From the NCBI RefSeq assembly GCF_001908725.1, contig NZ_CP018726.1, positions 128,559 to 192,558 of the forward strand: a DNA stretch of 64,000 nt. Direction: 5' to 3'. The stretch is from Xanthomonas vesicatoria ATCC 35937. GTDB lineage: Bacteria; Pseudomonadota; Gammaproteobacteria; Xanthomonadales; Xanthomonadaceae. The notes below the pieces were generated by a model, which had not been told where the DNA came from, ran no database searches, and saw only the letters and a program-made list of their open reading frames with translations. Below, piece by piece: positions 12,701 through 22,004 of the stretch. The translations under genes and the position numbers were made by a program. Position 1 is the stretch's first letter. Every line of letters starts with the position of its first letter.

Positions 12701-14258
12701 AGTCCGGGAACCTAATCGAGTGAGGGCTGTTGAAGATCGCCAGGGCCGTATCGGTCTTATGGCCTTTCATGTACTTGAGCAGCGCCACCTCATCGGCGAA
12801 GGTCTTGCCCAGCACGGTGTTGAGCTCAGCCAGCGAATTGGCTTTGATCAGCTGCTCTTCCAACGATGGGGCGCTTTCGTCGGAATCGTAGTAGAGCGCG
12901 GTGAGGTGGTCGGCATAGCGTTCCTGCACAACGGCGATGTCGCCGTCGTTGTCGGTGATCATCTTGGCCTGAATTTTCAGCCGATCCGCAATCTGCAAGA
13001 AGCGTTTGAATGCCAGCGATTTGACCGAGATGATGTCCACGCCATGGGCCATCGGCGCCACGCCATGGTGGTCGCTGTAAGCACGCTGCACGATCAGCTC
13101 ATCAGATGGCCCTTCGACCAGGATCGCCTGTTTCGCCAAAATCAGCCGCAGCGTGTCGTGGCCCGGCAGCTTCATGAAATAGTCGTGGGTATCGGATGGC
13201 AGCTGGTCCAGCTTCATCTGGCCCTGCGCGCTGAAAAGGATCACGTTGTCCACGCCCAGCTTGTTCAACACGAAGCTGCTGTGGGTGGCGATGATCACCT
13301 GCTGGGCGGTGGAGAGGGCCGCAATTTTGTCGATCAACTGGGTCATGCTGGAGAAGGACAGATGGTTCTCTGGCTCCTCGATCAGCAGCACGTGGGCCGC
13401 CCCGGCCGCATGCATGGCCAGCTTCATCTTCACCGCACTCTGTTCGCCCTTGCCGGCCTGGGTGAAGGGGAGCTCATCCAGGTACGGTGACAAGCTGGTT
13501 TCCCACGTTGAGCGCGGCGACGTGTCCACACCCACCGTCAGCGCCCGGTGGCTGATGTCCCCCGTGTGTTCGGTGAGGTAGGCGTTGATCGCTGCCACAT
13601 CCGCTTCTTCGGAAAAACTCCGCCGCATGCGGCGGAAGCTCAGCGACAGCGAGACGCGTTGCGCCGGCGTTAGTGCTTGCTCGATGATGCCGGCGATATA
13701 GCGATCGGCACCGGACAAGGTCTTGATGCCGTGCGTGTCGATGATGGTCGAGTCGAACGGAATACTGCGGGCGGTGACGCCATTGTTGGCGAAGGAGTAC
13801 CAGCGCACCGTGTAGTACTCCACCGGCAGGCTGACCGCGCCCTGGTGCTGCTGCAGGTAGGCGTTGAACTCCTCGCGGTAGTCGTCGTTGAGCTCGACCA
13901 GCAGGCGGATGCCGGCGGTATCCAGGCGCAGGGAGTTATTGGTGCCACGCAACGACGCCAGCGCGGCGTCTCCGCCCAAGTAGGCTTCGACGGAGATCCG
14001 TGGCGGCGAGGCCGGCGTGCCCGCAGCAAGGGTCGCCAAATATTCCTGCACCGTGGGCTGGTGAAACAGGTAGGGAGTGAGCTCGTAGGCGAGATTGCGC
14101 CCATGCAGTTGCCCGGTGACCACCGCGTGGATGGCCTCCAGCAGGGTGGACTTGCCGACCTCGTTGTCGCCCACCACCAGATTCATGTGGGCGTTGAGCG
14201 GCAGGTCCAGATGGCGAAACGACTTGAAGTTGTCGATGACGATACGTTCGATCGGCAT
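12678..14258 (-). CDS. OLD-family ATPase/TOPRIM nuclease, Gabija GajA-like
   Basis: Endonuclease with an ABC-type ATPase and a C-terminal TOPRIM domain. From ATG 14258, with AGGA seven bases upstream, it has 526 residues. Walker A is VVGDNEVGKSTLLEAI (about residues 28-43). Walker B is HVLLIEEPENHLSF. The H-loop is IIATHSSFVLNKLG. TOPRIM motifs are AILVEGPSDELIVQRAY and MITDNDGD. A class 2 OLD protein followed directly by a UvrD-like helicase is the definition of Gabija. It sits between the ars operon and kfrA, divergent from kfrA. The first ATG (14279) lacks a good ribosome site. Confidence 0.88.
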   Translation of the reverse strand: MPIERIVIDNFKSFRHLDLPLNAHMNLVVGDNEVGKSTLLEAIHAVVTGQLHGRNLAYELTPYLFHQPTVQEYLATLAAGTPASPPRISVEAYLGGDAALASLRGTNNSLRLDTAGIRLLVELNDDYREEFNAYLQQHQGAVSLPVEYYTVRWYSFANNGVTARSIPFDSTIIDTHGIKTLSGADRYIAGIIEQALTPAQRVSLSLSFRRMRRSFSEEADVAAINAYLTEHTGDISHRALTVGVDTSPRSTWETSLSPYLDELPFTQAGKGEQSAVKMKLAMHAAGAAHVLLIEEPENHLSFSSMTQLIDKIAALSTAQQVIIATHSSFVLNKLGVDNVILFSAQGQMKLDQLPSDTHDYFMKLPGHDTLRLILAKQAILVEGPSDELIVQRAYSDHHGVAPMAHGVDIISVKSLAFKRFLQIADRLKIQAKMITDNDGDIAVVQERYADHLTALYYDSDESAPSLEEQLIKANSLAELNTVLGKTFADEVALLKYMKGHKTDTALAIFNSPHSIRFPDYVQRAIT

Positions 14259-14413
14259 GCACAGTCCTTTGATGGCCAACGAGCTCGGTGGCGGAACCTG
14301 CCCAAACCTTGGCTGGCCTCCTTTCCGCTCTGGGCCATACTACCCAGCGATCGCCGGTCCTGGGCGGTTTCGTACTGTTTTGACGGCTGGAAATGGCCGA
14401 AGCGCTTGTCACG

Positions 14414-14436
14414 CGGGATAATTCAATATTATCCCG
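14414..14436. repeat. Perfect 9-bp inverted repeat upstream of kfrA and gajA
   Basis: CGGGATAAT (14414-14422), five bases, then ATTATCCCG (14428-14436). It lies in the shared 273-base region between two divergent genes. It may be an operator for either; as a hairpin it lacks a T-run. Confidence 0.55.
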
Positions 14437-14481
14437 TATAACTATTTCGCCGACGAGCGGTCGTCTACCTGCTTTAATAGT

Positions 14482-14510
14482 ATGTAATTACATGGTATGT
14501 AATACATTAC
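14482..14510 (+). promoter_or_regulatory. Tandem operator palindromes upstream of kfrA
   Basis: ATGTAATTACAT (14482-14493) is a perfect 12-base palindrome. ATGTAATACAT follows at 14497-14507, extending to GTAAT-AC-ATTAC (14499-14510). The centres are about 15 bases apart. They end 21 bases before the kfrA start codon. KfrA proteins are known to repress their own promoters, so autoregulation is likely. The core TGTAAT recurs near 37.45-37.51 kb. Confidence 0.6.
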
Positions 14511-14531
14511 GAAATAAAGTGGGGTGGCACG

Positions 14532-15584
14532 ATGGCGCGCGCAGGACTCTATAAGAGTGACGTCCAGAAGGCGCGCGACGCGCTGCTGGCCCAAGGCAAG
14601 AAGCCGTCAGTCGACGCGGTGCGAGTGGCTTTGGGCAACACGGGCTCCAAGACCACGATCCACCGCTACTTGCGTGAACTGGAAGGAGAGGAAGGCGGCG
14701 GTCCGGCGAGGACGGTAGCCGTTAGTGATGCTTTGCAGGACTTGGTTGCGCGCTTGGCCTCGCGGCTCCAGGAGGAAGCAGAGGCCATCCTCACCCAGGA
14801 GCGTGAGCGCCATCAGGCTGAGCTCCACAGTCGGCAACAGGCGCTTTCCGGTGCCCAAGAGGAGGCTGCTGCCTTGAGCAGTCGGCTGCAGCGCACCGAA
14901 GCAAGCCTGCACCAAGAGCAAGCTGCTCACGCCCTCCTTCAACAGAATCTAGGTGACAGGATCGCGGAAATCGCCCAGTTGAACGAGCGCATCGCCGGCA
15001 TGACGGTGCGGCTGGCTGACCACGAGGCGCATGCGCGTTCTCTGGAGGACAAGCATGCTCATGCCCGGGAAGCGCTGGAGCACTATCGCACTTCAACCAA
15101 AGAGCAGCGCGAGCAAGAGCTGCGCCGCCACGAACATCAGGTCCAAGAGCTGCACGTAGCCTTACGTCAGGCCAATGAAGCCTTGGGCGTGAAGAATCAG
15201 GAACTGCTGGTGTTGAACCGCGACAACGGCCAATGGCTGGAGCGCCACGGGCGGATTGAGCGGGAGCTTGCCCAGTTGCGACAGGCCCACGAAAGCCAAC
15301 ATAGCGAGGTCGCGGCGTTGCGCCAGACTGCGACGGACCATTTGGCACTGCAGGAGCGCTGGAAGACTGATGCCAAGGCCTTGGATGCCATGCGCAACGA
15401 GCTAGCTCAGGTTCAAGACACCCTTATGCGGGAGCGTGAGCGCCGCGAGAGCGCTGAAGCCGATGCATTGCGTGCCAATGCACGTCTTGAAGCGCTAGAG
15501 CCCCTACTGAATCAACTGACGCCAGCACAAAATGCGGTGAAGAAAACTCGGCGCGGCCATACGCAGGATGGTGGAGCCGACTGA
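14532..15584 (+). CDS. kfrA: KfrA-type DNA-binding coiled-coil protein
   Basis: Plasmid-stability/regulatory protein. An N-terminal helix-turn-helix domain (about residues 1-60; VQKARDALLAQGKKPSVDAVRVALG, GSKTTIHRYLRELEG) matches the KfrA N-terminal domain. It is followed by about 270 residues of almost continuous alpha-helical coiled coil rich in E, Q, R, A and L. The C terminus is short and basic (NAVKKTRRGHTQDGGAD). KfrA of IncP plasmids is a repressor whose long tail helps plasmid partitioning. Palindromic operators lie directly upstream. Its presence favours a plasmid or plasmid-derived element. Confidence 0.88.
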   Translation: MARAGLYKSDVQKARDALLAQGKKPSVDAVRVALGNTGSKTTIHRYLRELEGEEGGGPARTVAVSDALQDLVARLASRLQEEAEAILTQERERHQAELHSRQQALSGAQEEAAALSSRLQRTEASLHQEQAAHALLQQNLGDRIAEIAQLNERIAGMTVRLADHEAHARSLEDKHAHAREALEHYRTSTKEQREQELRRHEHQVQELHVALRQANEALGVKNQELLVLNRDNGQWLERHGRIERELAQLRQAHESQHSEVAALRQTATDHLALQERWKTDAKALDAMRNELAQVQDTLMRERERRESAEADALRANARLEALEPLLNQLTPAQNAVKKTRRGHTQDGGAD

Positions 15585-15604
15585 CGAGGCTGCTCGTTTG
15601 TCTG

Positions 15605-16363
15605 CTAGCGGCGGGGGTGGCGCTCACCTGTCCAGTACGCCCATTCCATAGGGACGACCCAATCTACGAACAGTTTGGCTACTGAGGACTCCGGTGCCAA
15701 ATGATAGGGCTTGAACATGCCTTGCTCGGGCGAACTGGTCATCAGGTAGCGCAGGCGCTTCTGGACCTCCTGAAAGATGGCTTCCCGCACATGGGCACTG
15801 TCGTGCACGCCAAGACGCATCGCCACCGAGGCACCTTGGCGTACCGCCGCCCAGCAACAGTAACGCCACCGCGCGATCGGCAAGCCCGGCGGCCCGGATT
15901 GAAAGACGAACCCCACATCGCGTGCCCAGCTTGGGTCGAAGTGATGTTTGAGCAATTGCTGCTCCAGAAACTGCTCGGTCTCCCAGAGTGCAAGTTCATC
16001 CCACAGCTCCAGTTTCGCGTCCGCGAGGTCCACATCATGTGCCATATCGCCGAGCTGGTCTTCCAGCACAGGGAGCAGGTGCCTGCGCTCGTGGGTAGAC
16101 CAGGCGAAAGCCCATTGCAGATCTTCGATGGGCGTGACCTCGGCATCGGGGCGGATCTGCCATCGATCTGCTGGCCAGGGAACTTGGATCAAGGCCAAGT
16201 CTCGCAGCGCGTCCAGCACCAACAAGGTGGAGCGGCGTGTGGGCGCCACCGGTATGCGTCGTAGCTGCGCGGCCAACAGCGCGGCCAGGAAAAGGGTGCC
16301 ACGAAGGCCCAACTCCTCGATGCTGGCGACCCCAGATGGCGTCATTGACGAGGTTCCGGGCAT
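15605..16363 (-). CDS. Hypothetical protein, 252 residues
   Basis: I do not recognise a family. The translated sequence is soluble, mildly acidic and rich in Trp (for example DLQWAFAWSTHERRHLLP and RWRYCCWAA). It has a hydrophobic N-terminal third (ELGLRGTLFLAALLAAQL) that could be a buried helix. It converges on kfrA with a 20-base gap and is divergent from the XRE regulator, with an operator palindrome between them. That layout resembles a regulated two-gene module. Starts at 16363 or at the internal ATG of MTPSG are both possible. Confidence 0.65.
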   Translation of the reverse strand: MPGTSSMTPSGVASIEELGLRGTLFLAALLAAQLRRIPVAPTRRSTLLVLDALRDLALIQVPWPADRWQIRPDAEVTPIEDLQWAFAWSTHERRHLLPVLEDQLGDMAHDVDLADAKLELWDELALWETEQFLEQQLLKHHFDPSWARDVGFVFQSGPPGLPIARWRYCCWAAVRQGASVAMRLGVHDSAHVREAIFQEVQKRLRYLMTSSPEQGMFKPYHLAPESSVAKLFVDWVVPMEWAYWTGERHPRR

Positions 16364-16427
16364 GCGGTTTCCGGGGATGAGGGAGCGGCGTGGCTCCTGG
16401 TGGGGGCGGCGCTACCGGTGTCGCCGG

Positions 16428-16456
16428 TTGCCTCAAGGCTAAGAATATCTTAGTAT
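16428..16456 (+). promoter_or_regulatory. Promoter with XRE operator
   Basis: TTGCCT (16428-16433), a 17-base spacer, then TAGTAT (16451-16456). The inverted repeat CTAAGA-ATA-TCTTAG (16439-16453) overlaps the -10. It sits 31 bases upstream of the XRE gene and 76 bases from the divergent start at 16363. The downstream XRE protein is the natural candidate to bind it. Confidence 0.6.
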
Positions 16457-16483
16457 GCAAGGCAGGGTACATCCGCCATCCTT

Positions 16484-16834
16484 ATGGGGTCTCCATGGGG
16501 TGCGCGCGTGACTTTGTCCGTCGACTCAACACCGACCTTCGCTCGACGCCTCAAACAAGCCCGCCTGCACACGGGTTTGTCGCAGAAGGAGTTGGGCATC
16601 CGGGCCGGTCTGGATCCTCACGTGGCCAGCCCCCGAATCAACCAGTACGAGCGTGGCAAGCACGAGCCCAAGCTGGAGACTGCTGAGCGGTTGGCCCAAG
16701 CGTTGGGGATCCCCGCCGCCTTCCTCTATACCGACGATGATCTGCTGGCCAAGCTGCTCCTGCGCTGGGGCTCGCTAAGCAAGCAGCAGAAGCGCGAGTT
16801 GGTGAAGCTGATCGAGGCCACACCCGAGAAGTAA
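16484..16834 (+). CDS. XRE-family transcriptional regulator
   Basis: Small DNA-binding protein of 116 residues (ATG 16484) or 108 (GTG 16508). The HTH_3 domain spans about residues 18-75: FARRLKQARLHTGLSQKELGIRAGL, PRINQYERGKHEPKLETAERLAQALGIP. A short helical tail (LLLRWGSLSKQQKRELVKLIEATPEK) probably dimerises. Tails of this type are common in phage- and plasmid-borne repressors. It is divergent from the unknown gene at 15605-16363, with a clear inverted repeat over its own -10, which suggests autorepression. Confidence 0.88.
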   Translation: MGSPWGARVTLSVDSTPTFARRLKQARLHTGLSQKELGIRAGLDPHVASPRINQYERGKHEPKLETAERLAQALGIPAAFLYTDDDLLAKLLLRWGSLSKQQKRELVKLIEATPEK

Positions 16835-16942
16835 ACCGAACAAGCGCTCGCCCAATGGGCAACTCTTCGCCTCAACCCGCCCTTTGGGTGCTCCTGGAGG
16901 GAGCTGCAGTGGCCGCGGCTAGTGCGAGTGACAAGTCGCGGC

Positions 16943-16962
16943 ATCTCAGGCTTACTTGAGAT
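16943..16962. promoter_or_regulatory. Inverted repeat upstream of copL
   Basis: ATCTCA (16943-16948), eight bases, then TGAGAT (16957-16962), 46 bases before copL. It is a candidate binding site for a copper-responsive regulator, but no CopR-type regulator is encoded in the window. Low confidence. Confidence 0.35.
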
Positions 16963-17008
16963 TTCGTTCACGACCGATACACACGCGCCTTGTCTAAAGT
17001 GATTTACC

Positions 17009-17428
17009 ATGTCGCCCGTGTCAGCCTCCTCACTTCTACTGCGACTGTTCCTGATCGCCATGCTCGTGCTTAACGGCGCGTGGTCGGCGTTTGCGACCGT
17101 CAGTATGAACCCGGTCATGGAAGAGCAGGCCAGCGAAGTGGCTGCCGCGGTGCAAGTCGACGGAGACTGCGTCGCCCATCACAGTGCTGAGCATCATCCC
17201 GATGCCACATCGATTGAAAAGGCTGGCACTGGGCATGGCGACCATGCCGGTCCCGACTGTTGCAAGTCTTCTGCGTGCCGGTGCGCCTGCGTACACGCCT
17301 GCGCGAGCGCACTTCCTGCGCGCCTGCATGTTTCGGTGCAACTGGCCTTGGGCCTGGATGTCATGCCGCTGCCCCTAGGGCATGCGGCACCTGCCTTGCC
17401 TCATCTGATCCGACCACCGATCGGCTAA
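17009..17428 (+). CDS. copL: CopL, metal-binding copper-operon regulator
   Basis: CopL is needed for copper-inducible expression of copAB in Xanthomonas and is found mainly in Xanthomonadaceae. This one has 139 residues. A signal peptide or membrane anchor spans about residues 8-30 (LLRLFLIAMLVLNGAWSAFA). The middle is rich in His and Cys (DCVAHHSAEHHPD, GHGDHAGPDCCKSSACRCACVHAC), a plausible Cu ligand set. The C terminus HLIRPPIG is typical. It stands 113 bases upstream of copA; hairpins lie in that gap. Confidence 0.85.
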   Translation: MSPVSASSLLLRLFLIAMLVLNGAWSAFATVSMNPVMEEQASEVAAAVQVDGDCVAHHSAEHHPDATSIEKAGTGHGDHAGPDCCKSSACRCACVHACASALPARLHVSVQLALGLDVMPLPLGHAAPALPHLIRPPIG

Positions 17429-17541
17429 GCGTCCCTAGGCGCCGCAATGGCGCCGTTGGTGTGGCTTGCATGCCTGTTTAGGCCAGCCGCCCGCTCTGTA
17501 CCACCGCCCGCCGGTGGCAACACGACGCTTGGAGCATTTTC

Positions 17542-19410
17542 ATGTCGCATGATGATTTTCGTGGTCCACACGGTGGACCGCTGCTGCCTTCGCGGCGGCG
17601 ATTTGTCCAAGGCTTGGCCTTGGGAGGCGCAGTCGCAGGATTAGGTTTCTGGCCCAAAGCCAGTTGGGCGCTCAAGGGCCCGGGACAACCCAACGTACTA
17701 TCGGGCACCGAGTTTGACTTGACCATTGGCGAGACGCCGATGAACTTCACCGGCAAGACCCGCACCGCGATCACGGTCAACGGATCCGTTCCGGCGCCGT
17801 TGCTGCGTTGGCGGGAAGGCACCACGGTCAACCTGCGTGTCTCCAATGCATTGCCCGCTAACTCCATCCATGGCGCGGACACCTCCATCCATTGGCACGG
17901 CATCATTTTGCCGGCCAACATGGACGGAGTGCCGGGCCTGAGCTTTGACGGTATCGGACGTGGTGAGACCTACCACTACCGGTTCACCCTGCATCAGGGC
18001 GGCACCTACTGGTACCACAGCCACTCAGGGTTCCAGGAACAAGCCGGGCTCTATGGCCCGATCGTCATCGACCCATTGGAGCCGGAGCCCTTCAGCTTCG
18101 ATCGCGACTACGTCGTGATGCTGAGCGATTGGACAGACCTGGACCCGACGGCCCTGTTCGATCGTTTGAAGAAGATGCCGGGCCATGACAATTACTACAA
18201 GCGCACGGTCGGCGATTTTGCGCGCGATGTGAAGCGCAACGGCCTGTCGGCCACGTTGGAAGATCGCAAGATGTGGGGCGTGATGCGGATGACGCCCACG
18301 GATCTGTCCGATGTCAACGCCAACACCTACACCTACCTGATGAACGGCACGACCTCACTGGGCAACTGGACCGGTTTGTTCCGCAGTGGCGAGAAGGTGC
18401 GCCTGCGTTTCATCAATGGCTCTGCCATGACGTACTTCGATGTGCGTATTCCGGGGCTGAAGATGACCGTGGTGGCGGCAGATGGCTTGTATGTCCATCC
18501 GGTTTCCGTCGACGAGTTCCGCATCGCGGTAGCAGAAACCTTCGATGTGATCGTGGAGCCCTCCGGGCAGGACGCATTCACCATCTTTGCCCAAGACTCC
18601 GGTCGCACCGGCTACATCAGCGGCACGCTCGCTGTGCGCGAAGGATTACGCGCGCCCGTTCCGTCTGTGGATCCCCGGCCGCTGCTGACGATGGCAGACA
18701 TGGGCATGGATCATGGGTCGATGGATATGTCTGGCGGCAGCAAGGGCATGGAAGGCGGCTGTGGTGCGGCCATGGGCATGCCTGGCATGACCCCACCTGT
18801 CAGCGGTAACGCGACCTCGGCCCATGCAGGCCATGCGATGCCCGCCGCCGGCGATGGTGCCATGGCAGGCATGCAGCACGGGGGCATGCAATCACACCCT
18901 GCTAGCGAGACCAACAATCCCCTGTTGGACAACCAAGCCATGAGCGTGAGTTCGCGCTTGGATGATCCGGGCAATGGCCTGCGCGATAACGGCCGTCATG
19001 TGCTGACGTATTCCATGCTCAAGAGCACCTTTGAAGACCCTGACGGACGCGACCCCGGTCGCGAGATCGAGCTGCATCTGACCGGACACATGGAGAAATT
19101 CTCCTGGGGCTTCAACGGTCAGAAGTTTTCCGATGTCGAGCCGCTGCGGCTGAACTACGGCGAGCGTATGCGCATCGTATTGGTTAACGACACGATGATG
19201 ACCCATCCCATCCATTTGCACGGCATGTGGAGTGACGTGGAGGACGACAACGGCAACTTCATGGTGCGCAAGCACACGGTGGATATGCCGCCAGGTAGCC
19301 GACGCACGTATCGCGTGCGTGCCGATGCGTTGGGCAGCTGGGCGTTCCATTGCCACCTGCTTTATCACATGGAAGCCGGAATGATGCGCACGGTGAGGGT
19401 CGACGAATGA
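17542..19410 (+). CDS. copA: CopA, periplasmic multicopper oxidase
   Basis: Tat-exported laccase-like enzyme (622 residues) that oxidises Cu(I) and binds copper in the periplasm. The twin-Arg signal is [17 protein letters not shown] (residues 18-34). Copper ligands are SIHWHG (117-120), WYHSHSG (159-161), HPIHLHGMW and [13 protein letters not shown] near the end. A Met/His-rich stretch (about residues 385-460; [32 protein letters not shown]) provides extra Cu sites. It follows copL and overlaps copB by four bases (ATGA). Confidence 0.97.
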   Translation: MSHDDFRGPHGGPLLPSRRRFVQGLALGGAVAGLGFWPKASWALKGPGQPNVLSGTEFDLTIGETPMNFTGKTRTAITVNGSVPAPLLRWREGTTVNLRVSNALPANSIHGADTSIHWHGIILPANMDGVPGLSFDGIGRGETYHYRFTLHQGGTYWYHSHSGFQEQAGLYGPIVIDPLEPEPFSFDRDYVVMLSDWTDLDPTALFDRLKKMPGHDNYYKRTVGDFARDVKRNGLSATLEDRKMWGVMRMTPTDLSDVNANTYTYLMNGTTSLGNWTGLFRSGEKVRLRFINGSAMTYFDVRIPGLKMTVVAADGLYVHPVSVDEFRIAVAETFDVIVEPSGQDAFTIFAQDSGRTGYISGTLAVREGLRAPVPSVDPRPLLTMADMGMDHGSMDMSGGSKGMEGGCGAAMGMPGMTPPVSGNATSAHAGHAMPAAGDGAMAGMQHGGMQSHPASETNNPLLDNQAMSVSSRLDDPGNGLRDNGRHVLTYSMLKSTFEDPDGRDPGREIELHLTGHMEKFSWGFNGQKFSDVEPLRLNYGERMRIVLVNDTMMTHPIHLHGMWSDVEDDNGNFMVRKHTVDMPPGSRRTYRVRADALGSWAFHCHLLYHMEAGMMRTVRVDE

Positions 19411-20678
19411 ACATCAATAGACGCGATACCACCCTGACTGCGCTGACGCTGGCTATCTCGCTGGCCCTGGCCAATGGGGCCAGCGCCCGATCCATGCAGG
19501 ACGGCTCCATGCCGATGGAGCAGGGCGCGCAGACCCAGACTCAGGATCACTCTGCACATCAGGCGCCGACATCAAAACCTGCGCCAGCCCAAAAGCCTGC
19601 AACACCGGCCAAGACGAGCGAAGCGACGATCGATCATGCGGCGATGGGCCACGCCGCGCCGCCGGCTGAAGCAGCCGAGCCTGCCATGCAGGGCATGGAC
19701 CATTCGCAGATGGGGCACGGCTCGCCCGCGAGCACACCTGCGGCGCCCACAGCGCAGGCGCAGTCGATGCAGGTCATGGATCACAGTCAGATGGCACAGC
19801 CCGCCGCGGCCGACACCTCCAGCACGGCCACGCCTGCGATGCAGGGGATGGGCCATTCGCAGATGGGCCATGATTCGCCCGCGCCCGCTACATCAGAAGC
19901 GGGAATGCAATCGATGGAGGGCATGGACCACAGCCAGATGGGACACGGGCCTGCAGCGCCAACGCAGCAGCGCACCCCGATTCCCGCGGTGACGGACGCA
20001 GATCGCAAGGCGGCCATCGCGCCGGAACACGCGCATCCGGTGCATGACAACTCGATCAAGAGCTACGTGCTGCTCAATCGCGTGGAAACCTGGGATGCCG
20101 ATCCGGGCACCGGGCTGGGCTGGGAGGGCCAGGGCTGGATCGGTACGGACCTCAATCGCGTCTGGCTCCGCAGTGAAGGCGAACGCACGGATGGTCAGAC
20201 CGAGTCGGCTGATCTGGAAGTGCTTTACGGCCGCAGTATCTCCACGTGGTGGGATGTGGTGGCCGGTGCGCGTCATGATTTCAAGCCTGGGGCTTCGCAG
20301 AACTTCGCCGCTATCGGTGTACAGGGCTTGGCGCCGATGAAGTTCGAAGTGTCCGCCACAGCCTATCTCGGCGAAGGGGGCCAGACTGCCGCCAACGTCG
20401 AGGCCGAGTACGAATTGCTGCTAACCAACCGGCTGATCTTGCAGCCGCTGGTGGAAGTCACCGTCTATGGCAAGAACGATCCATTGCGCGGGATAGGTTC
20501 GGGTCTGAGTACCGCTGAGGCGGGGCTACGACTTCGTTATGAGTTCACCCGAAAGTTCGCTCCCTACATCGGCGTGGTGTACGAGCGCGCTTTTGGCAAT
20601 ACCGCAGACATGCGACGCGAGCATGGCGAGTCCTTTGAAGACACGCGCTTGGTCATCGGCCTTCGTACCTGGTTCTAA
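19407..20678 (+). CDS. copB: CopB, outer-membrane copper resistance protein
   Basis: Outer-membrane beta-barrel partner of CopA. From ATG 19407, overlapping the copA stop, it has 423 residues. A signal peptide ([15 protein letters not shown]) is followed by a Met/His-rich region with at least four imperfect repeats of the type [12 protein letters not shown] (about residues 75-190), which probably bind copper. The C-terminal 230 residues are the CopB barrel ([28 protein letters not shown] to the final aromatic RTWF). The reading from 19350 overlaps copA more and is not supported. Confidence 0.95.
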   Translation: MNINRRDTTLTALTLAISLALANGASARSMQDGSMPMEQGAQTQTQDHSAHQAPTSKPAPAQKPATPAKTSEATIDHAAMGHAAPPAEAAEPAMQGMDHSQMGHGSPASTPAAPTAQAQSMQVMDHSQMAQPAAADTSSTATPAMQGMGHSQMGHDSPAPATSEAGMQSMEGMDHSQMGHGPAAPTQQRTPIPAVTDADRKAAIAPEHAHPVHDNSIKSYVLLNRVETWDADPGTGLGWEGQGWIGTDLNRVWLRSEGERTDGQTESADLEVLYGRSISTWWDVVAGARHDFKPGASQNFAAIGVQGLAPMKFEVSATAYLGEGGQTAANVEAEYELLLTNRLILQPLVEVTVYGKNDPLRGIGSGLSTAEAGLRLRYEFTRKFAPYIGVVYERAFGNTADMRREHGESFEDTRLVIGLRTWF

Positions 20679-20690
20679 GGGGAACTGACA

Positions 20691-21461
20691 ATGAAATCCA
20701 ACAAAAAGATGTGGGTATGGCTCGGTGCCGGCGTGGCATTGGTTGCGGTGGTCGCAACCGCCACGGTCTCTCTGGGCGTGTACAACGTGGCCGCCGACGA
20801 TCCGCATAGTCGCCCGGTGTATGCGCTACTTGAAACGGCGCGCGAGCGTTCCATTGAGGTGCGCGCCGCCAAGCTTCAGCTACCCACGAACCTTGATGAT
20901 CCTGAGCGTATCCGCCAGGGTGCGGGCAACTACAACGCCATGTGCGTGACCTGCCATCTTTCACCAGACGCGGCGGCCACCGAGATGAGCAAGGGCCTGT
21001 ACCCCGCGCCACCGAACCTAAGCAAACAGCCGGTCGCTCCAGCTGAGGCGTTCTGGGTGATCAAGCACGGCATCAAGGCCAGCGGCATGCCCGCTTGGGG
21101 CGGCAGCATGGACGATGAGTTCATATGGAACATGTCGGCCTTCCTGCAGAAGTTGCCCACGCTGGACGCGACTGCGTACAAGGAACTTGTCGACAGCAGC
21201 GAGGGCCATTCGCATGGCGGCGGCGAGACGCAAGGCCACCATGACGACGAAAAGGCCGAGGATCACCCTGCCTTATTCGAGCCGGGCAACAACTCCATGC
21301 CGCATGCGCACCCGCCGGGCGTGGACGACGATCACCACGGCCCGACACCCAGCGACACGGAAGTCGGGTTGGTGAGCCACGGCCATCCCGACGGCAAGGT
21401 GGAGTCGCACCCTGCACCACACACGCCCGTGGCCGATGACGGCCATGCGCACACCCATTGA
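20691..21461 (+). CDS. copM: CopM-like cytochrome c with His-rich tail
   Basis: Periplasmic monohaem cytochrome c, anchored by an N-terminal helix (about residues 8-30). The haem site is NAMCVTCH, and a distal Met is in ASGMPAWGG. The last 85 residues are extraordinarily rich in His (GHSHGGGETQGHHDD, HAHPPGVDDDHHGP, DDGHAHTH) and could bind copper. The position after copAB is that of copM in Xanthomonas copper clusters. The symbol is assigned from position and cytochrome character. Its electron partner is unknown; it may accept electrons released by CopA. Confidence 0.82.
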   Translation: MKSNKKMWVWLGAGVALVAVVATATVSLGVYNVAADDPHSRPVYALLETARERSIEVRAAKLQLPTNLDDPERIRQGAGNYNAMCVTCHLSPDAAATEMSKGLYPAPPNLSKQPVAPAEAFWVIKHGIKASGMPAWGGSMDDEFIWNMSAFLQKLPTLDATAYKELVDSSEGHSHGGGETQGHHDDEKAEDHPALFEPGNNSMPHAHPPGVDDDHHGPTPSDTEVGLVSHGHPDGKVESHPAPHTPVADDGHAHTH

Positions 21462-21480
21462 TCTCCTTGGAGCCCACGCA

Positions 21481-21990
21481 ATGAACGCAACAGCAATCTC
21501 GTTCACCCTCGCACTGGCACTGGCCGTCGTGTCCCCCGCAATGGCGCAGGCGACACAGCCGCACGCACATCACCCCGCTGCCGCGGCATCTGCGGACGTC
21601 GACGTCCCAGTCACTGCAGAGGCCGCGGTCGCCGTAGCGGAGCGTTTCAACAGGGCCCTGTCTAGCGGCGATCTGGCCACGGTCGAAGCCCTGCTCGCTG
21701 CCGACGTTCTCATCCTCGAGTCCGGGGGCGCCGAACGCAGCCGCGAGGAATACATGGGCCATCACGCAGTCAGCGATGCGGCGTTCCTCAAGGGCGCCCA
21801 TCGCCAGCTGCTCCGTCAGCGCGCACGAGCCGCTGGCGAGTTCGCGTGGGTCGGAACCGAAAGCGAGTTGCATGCCCAGAAGGACGGCCAGCCACTGACC
21901 GTCCAGAGCGCCGAGACGATGGTGCTGAAGGAGACCGCGGACGGCTGGCGGATCGTCCACATCCACTGGTCCTCGCGGACCAAGCGCTGA
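21481..21990 (+). CDS. Exported NTF2/SnoaL-like protein (DUF4440 type)
   Basis: 169 residues from ATG 21481. A signal peptide (ISFTLALALAVVSPAMAQ) precedes a His-bearing linker (TQPHAHHPAAAA). A cone-shaped NTF2-like domain follows: VAERFNRALSSGDLATVEALLAADVLILE, ERSREEYMGHHAVSDAAFL, and ETMVLKETADGWRIVHIHWSSR. Such domains bind small ligands or act as enzymes; no catalytic set is clear here. It lies inside the copper operon, 19 bases after copM and 14 before copG, an insertion relative to the simple copMG order. Periplasmic copper handling is inferred from location only. Confidence 0.8.
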   Translation: MNATAISFTLALALAVVSPAMAQATQPHAHHPAAAASADVDVPVTAEAAVAVAERFNRALSSGDLATVEALLAADVLILESGGAERSREEYMGHHAVSDAAFLKGAHRQLLRQRARAAGEFAWVGTESELHAQKDGQPLTVQSAETMVLKETADGWRIVHIHWSSRTKR

Positions 21991-22004
21991 GTCGAGAGAT
22001 TGAA

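Noticed and set aside
14482..14510. Possible plasmid iterons or replication origin near kfrA
   Set aside because: There are only two palindromes, no run of direct repeats and no rep gene nearby; operators for kfrA explain them better.
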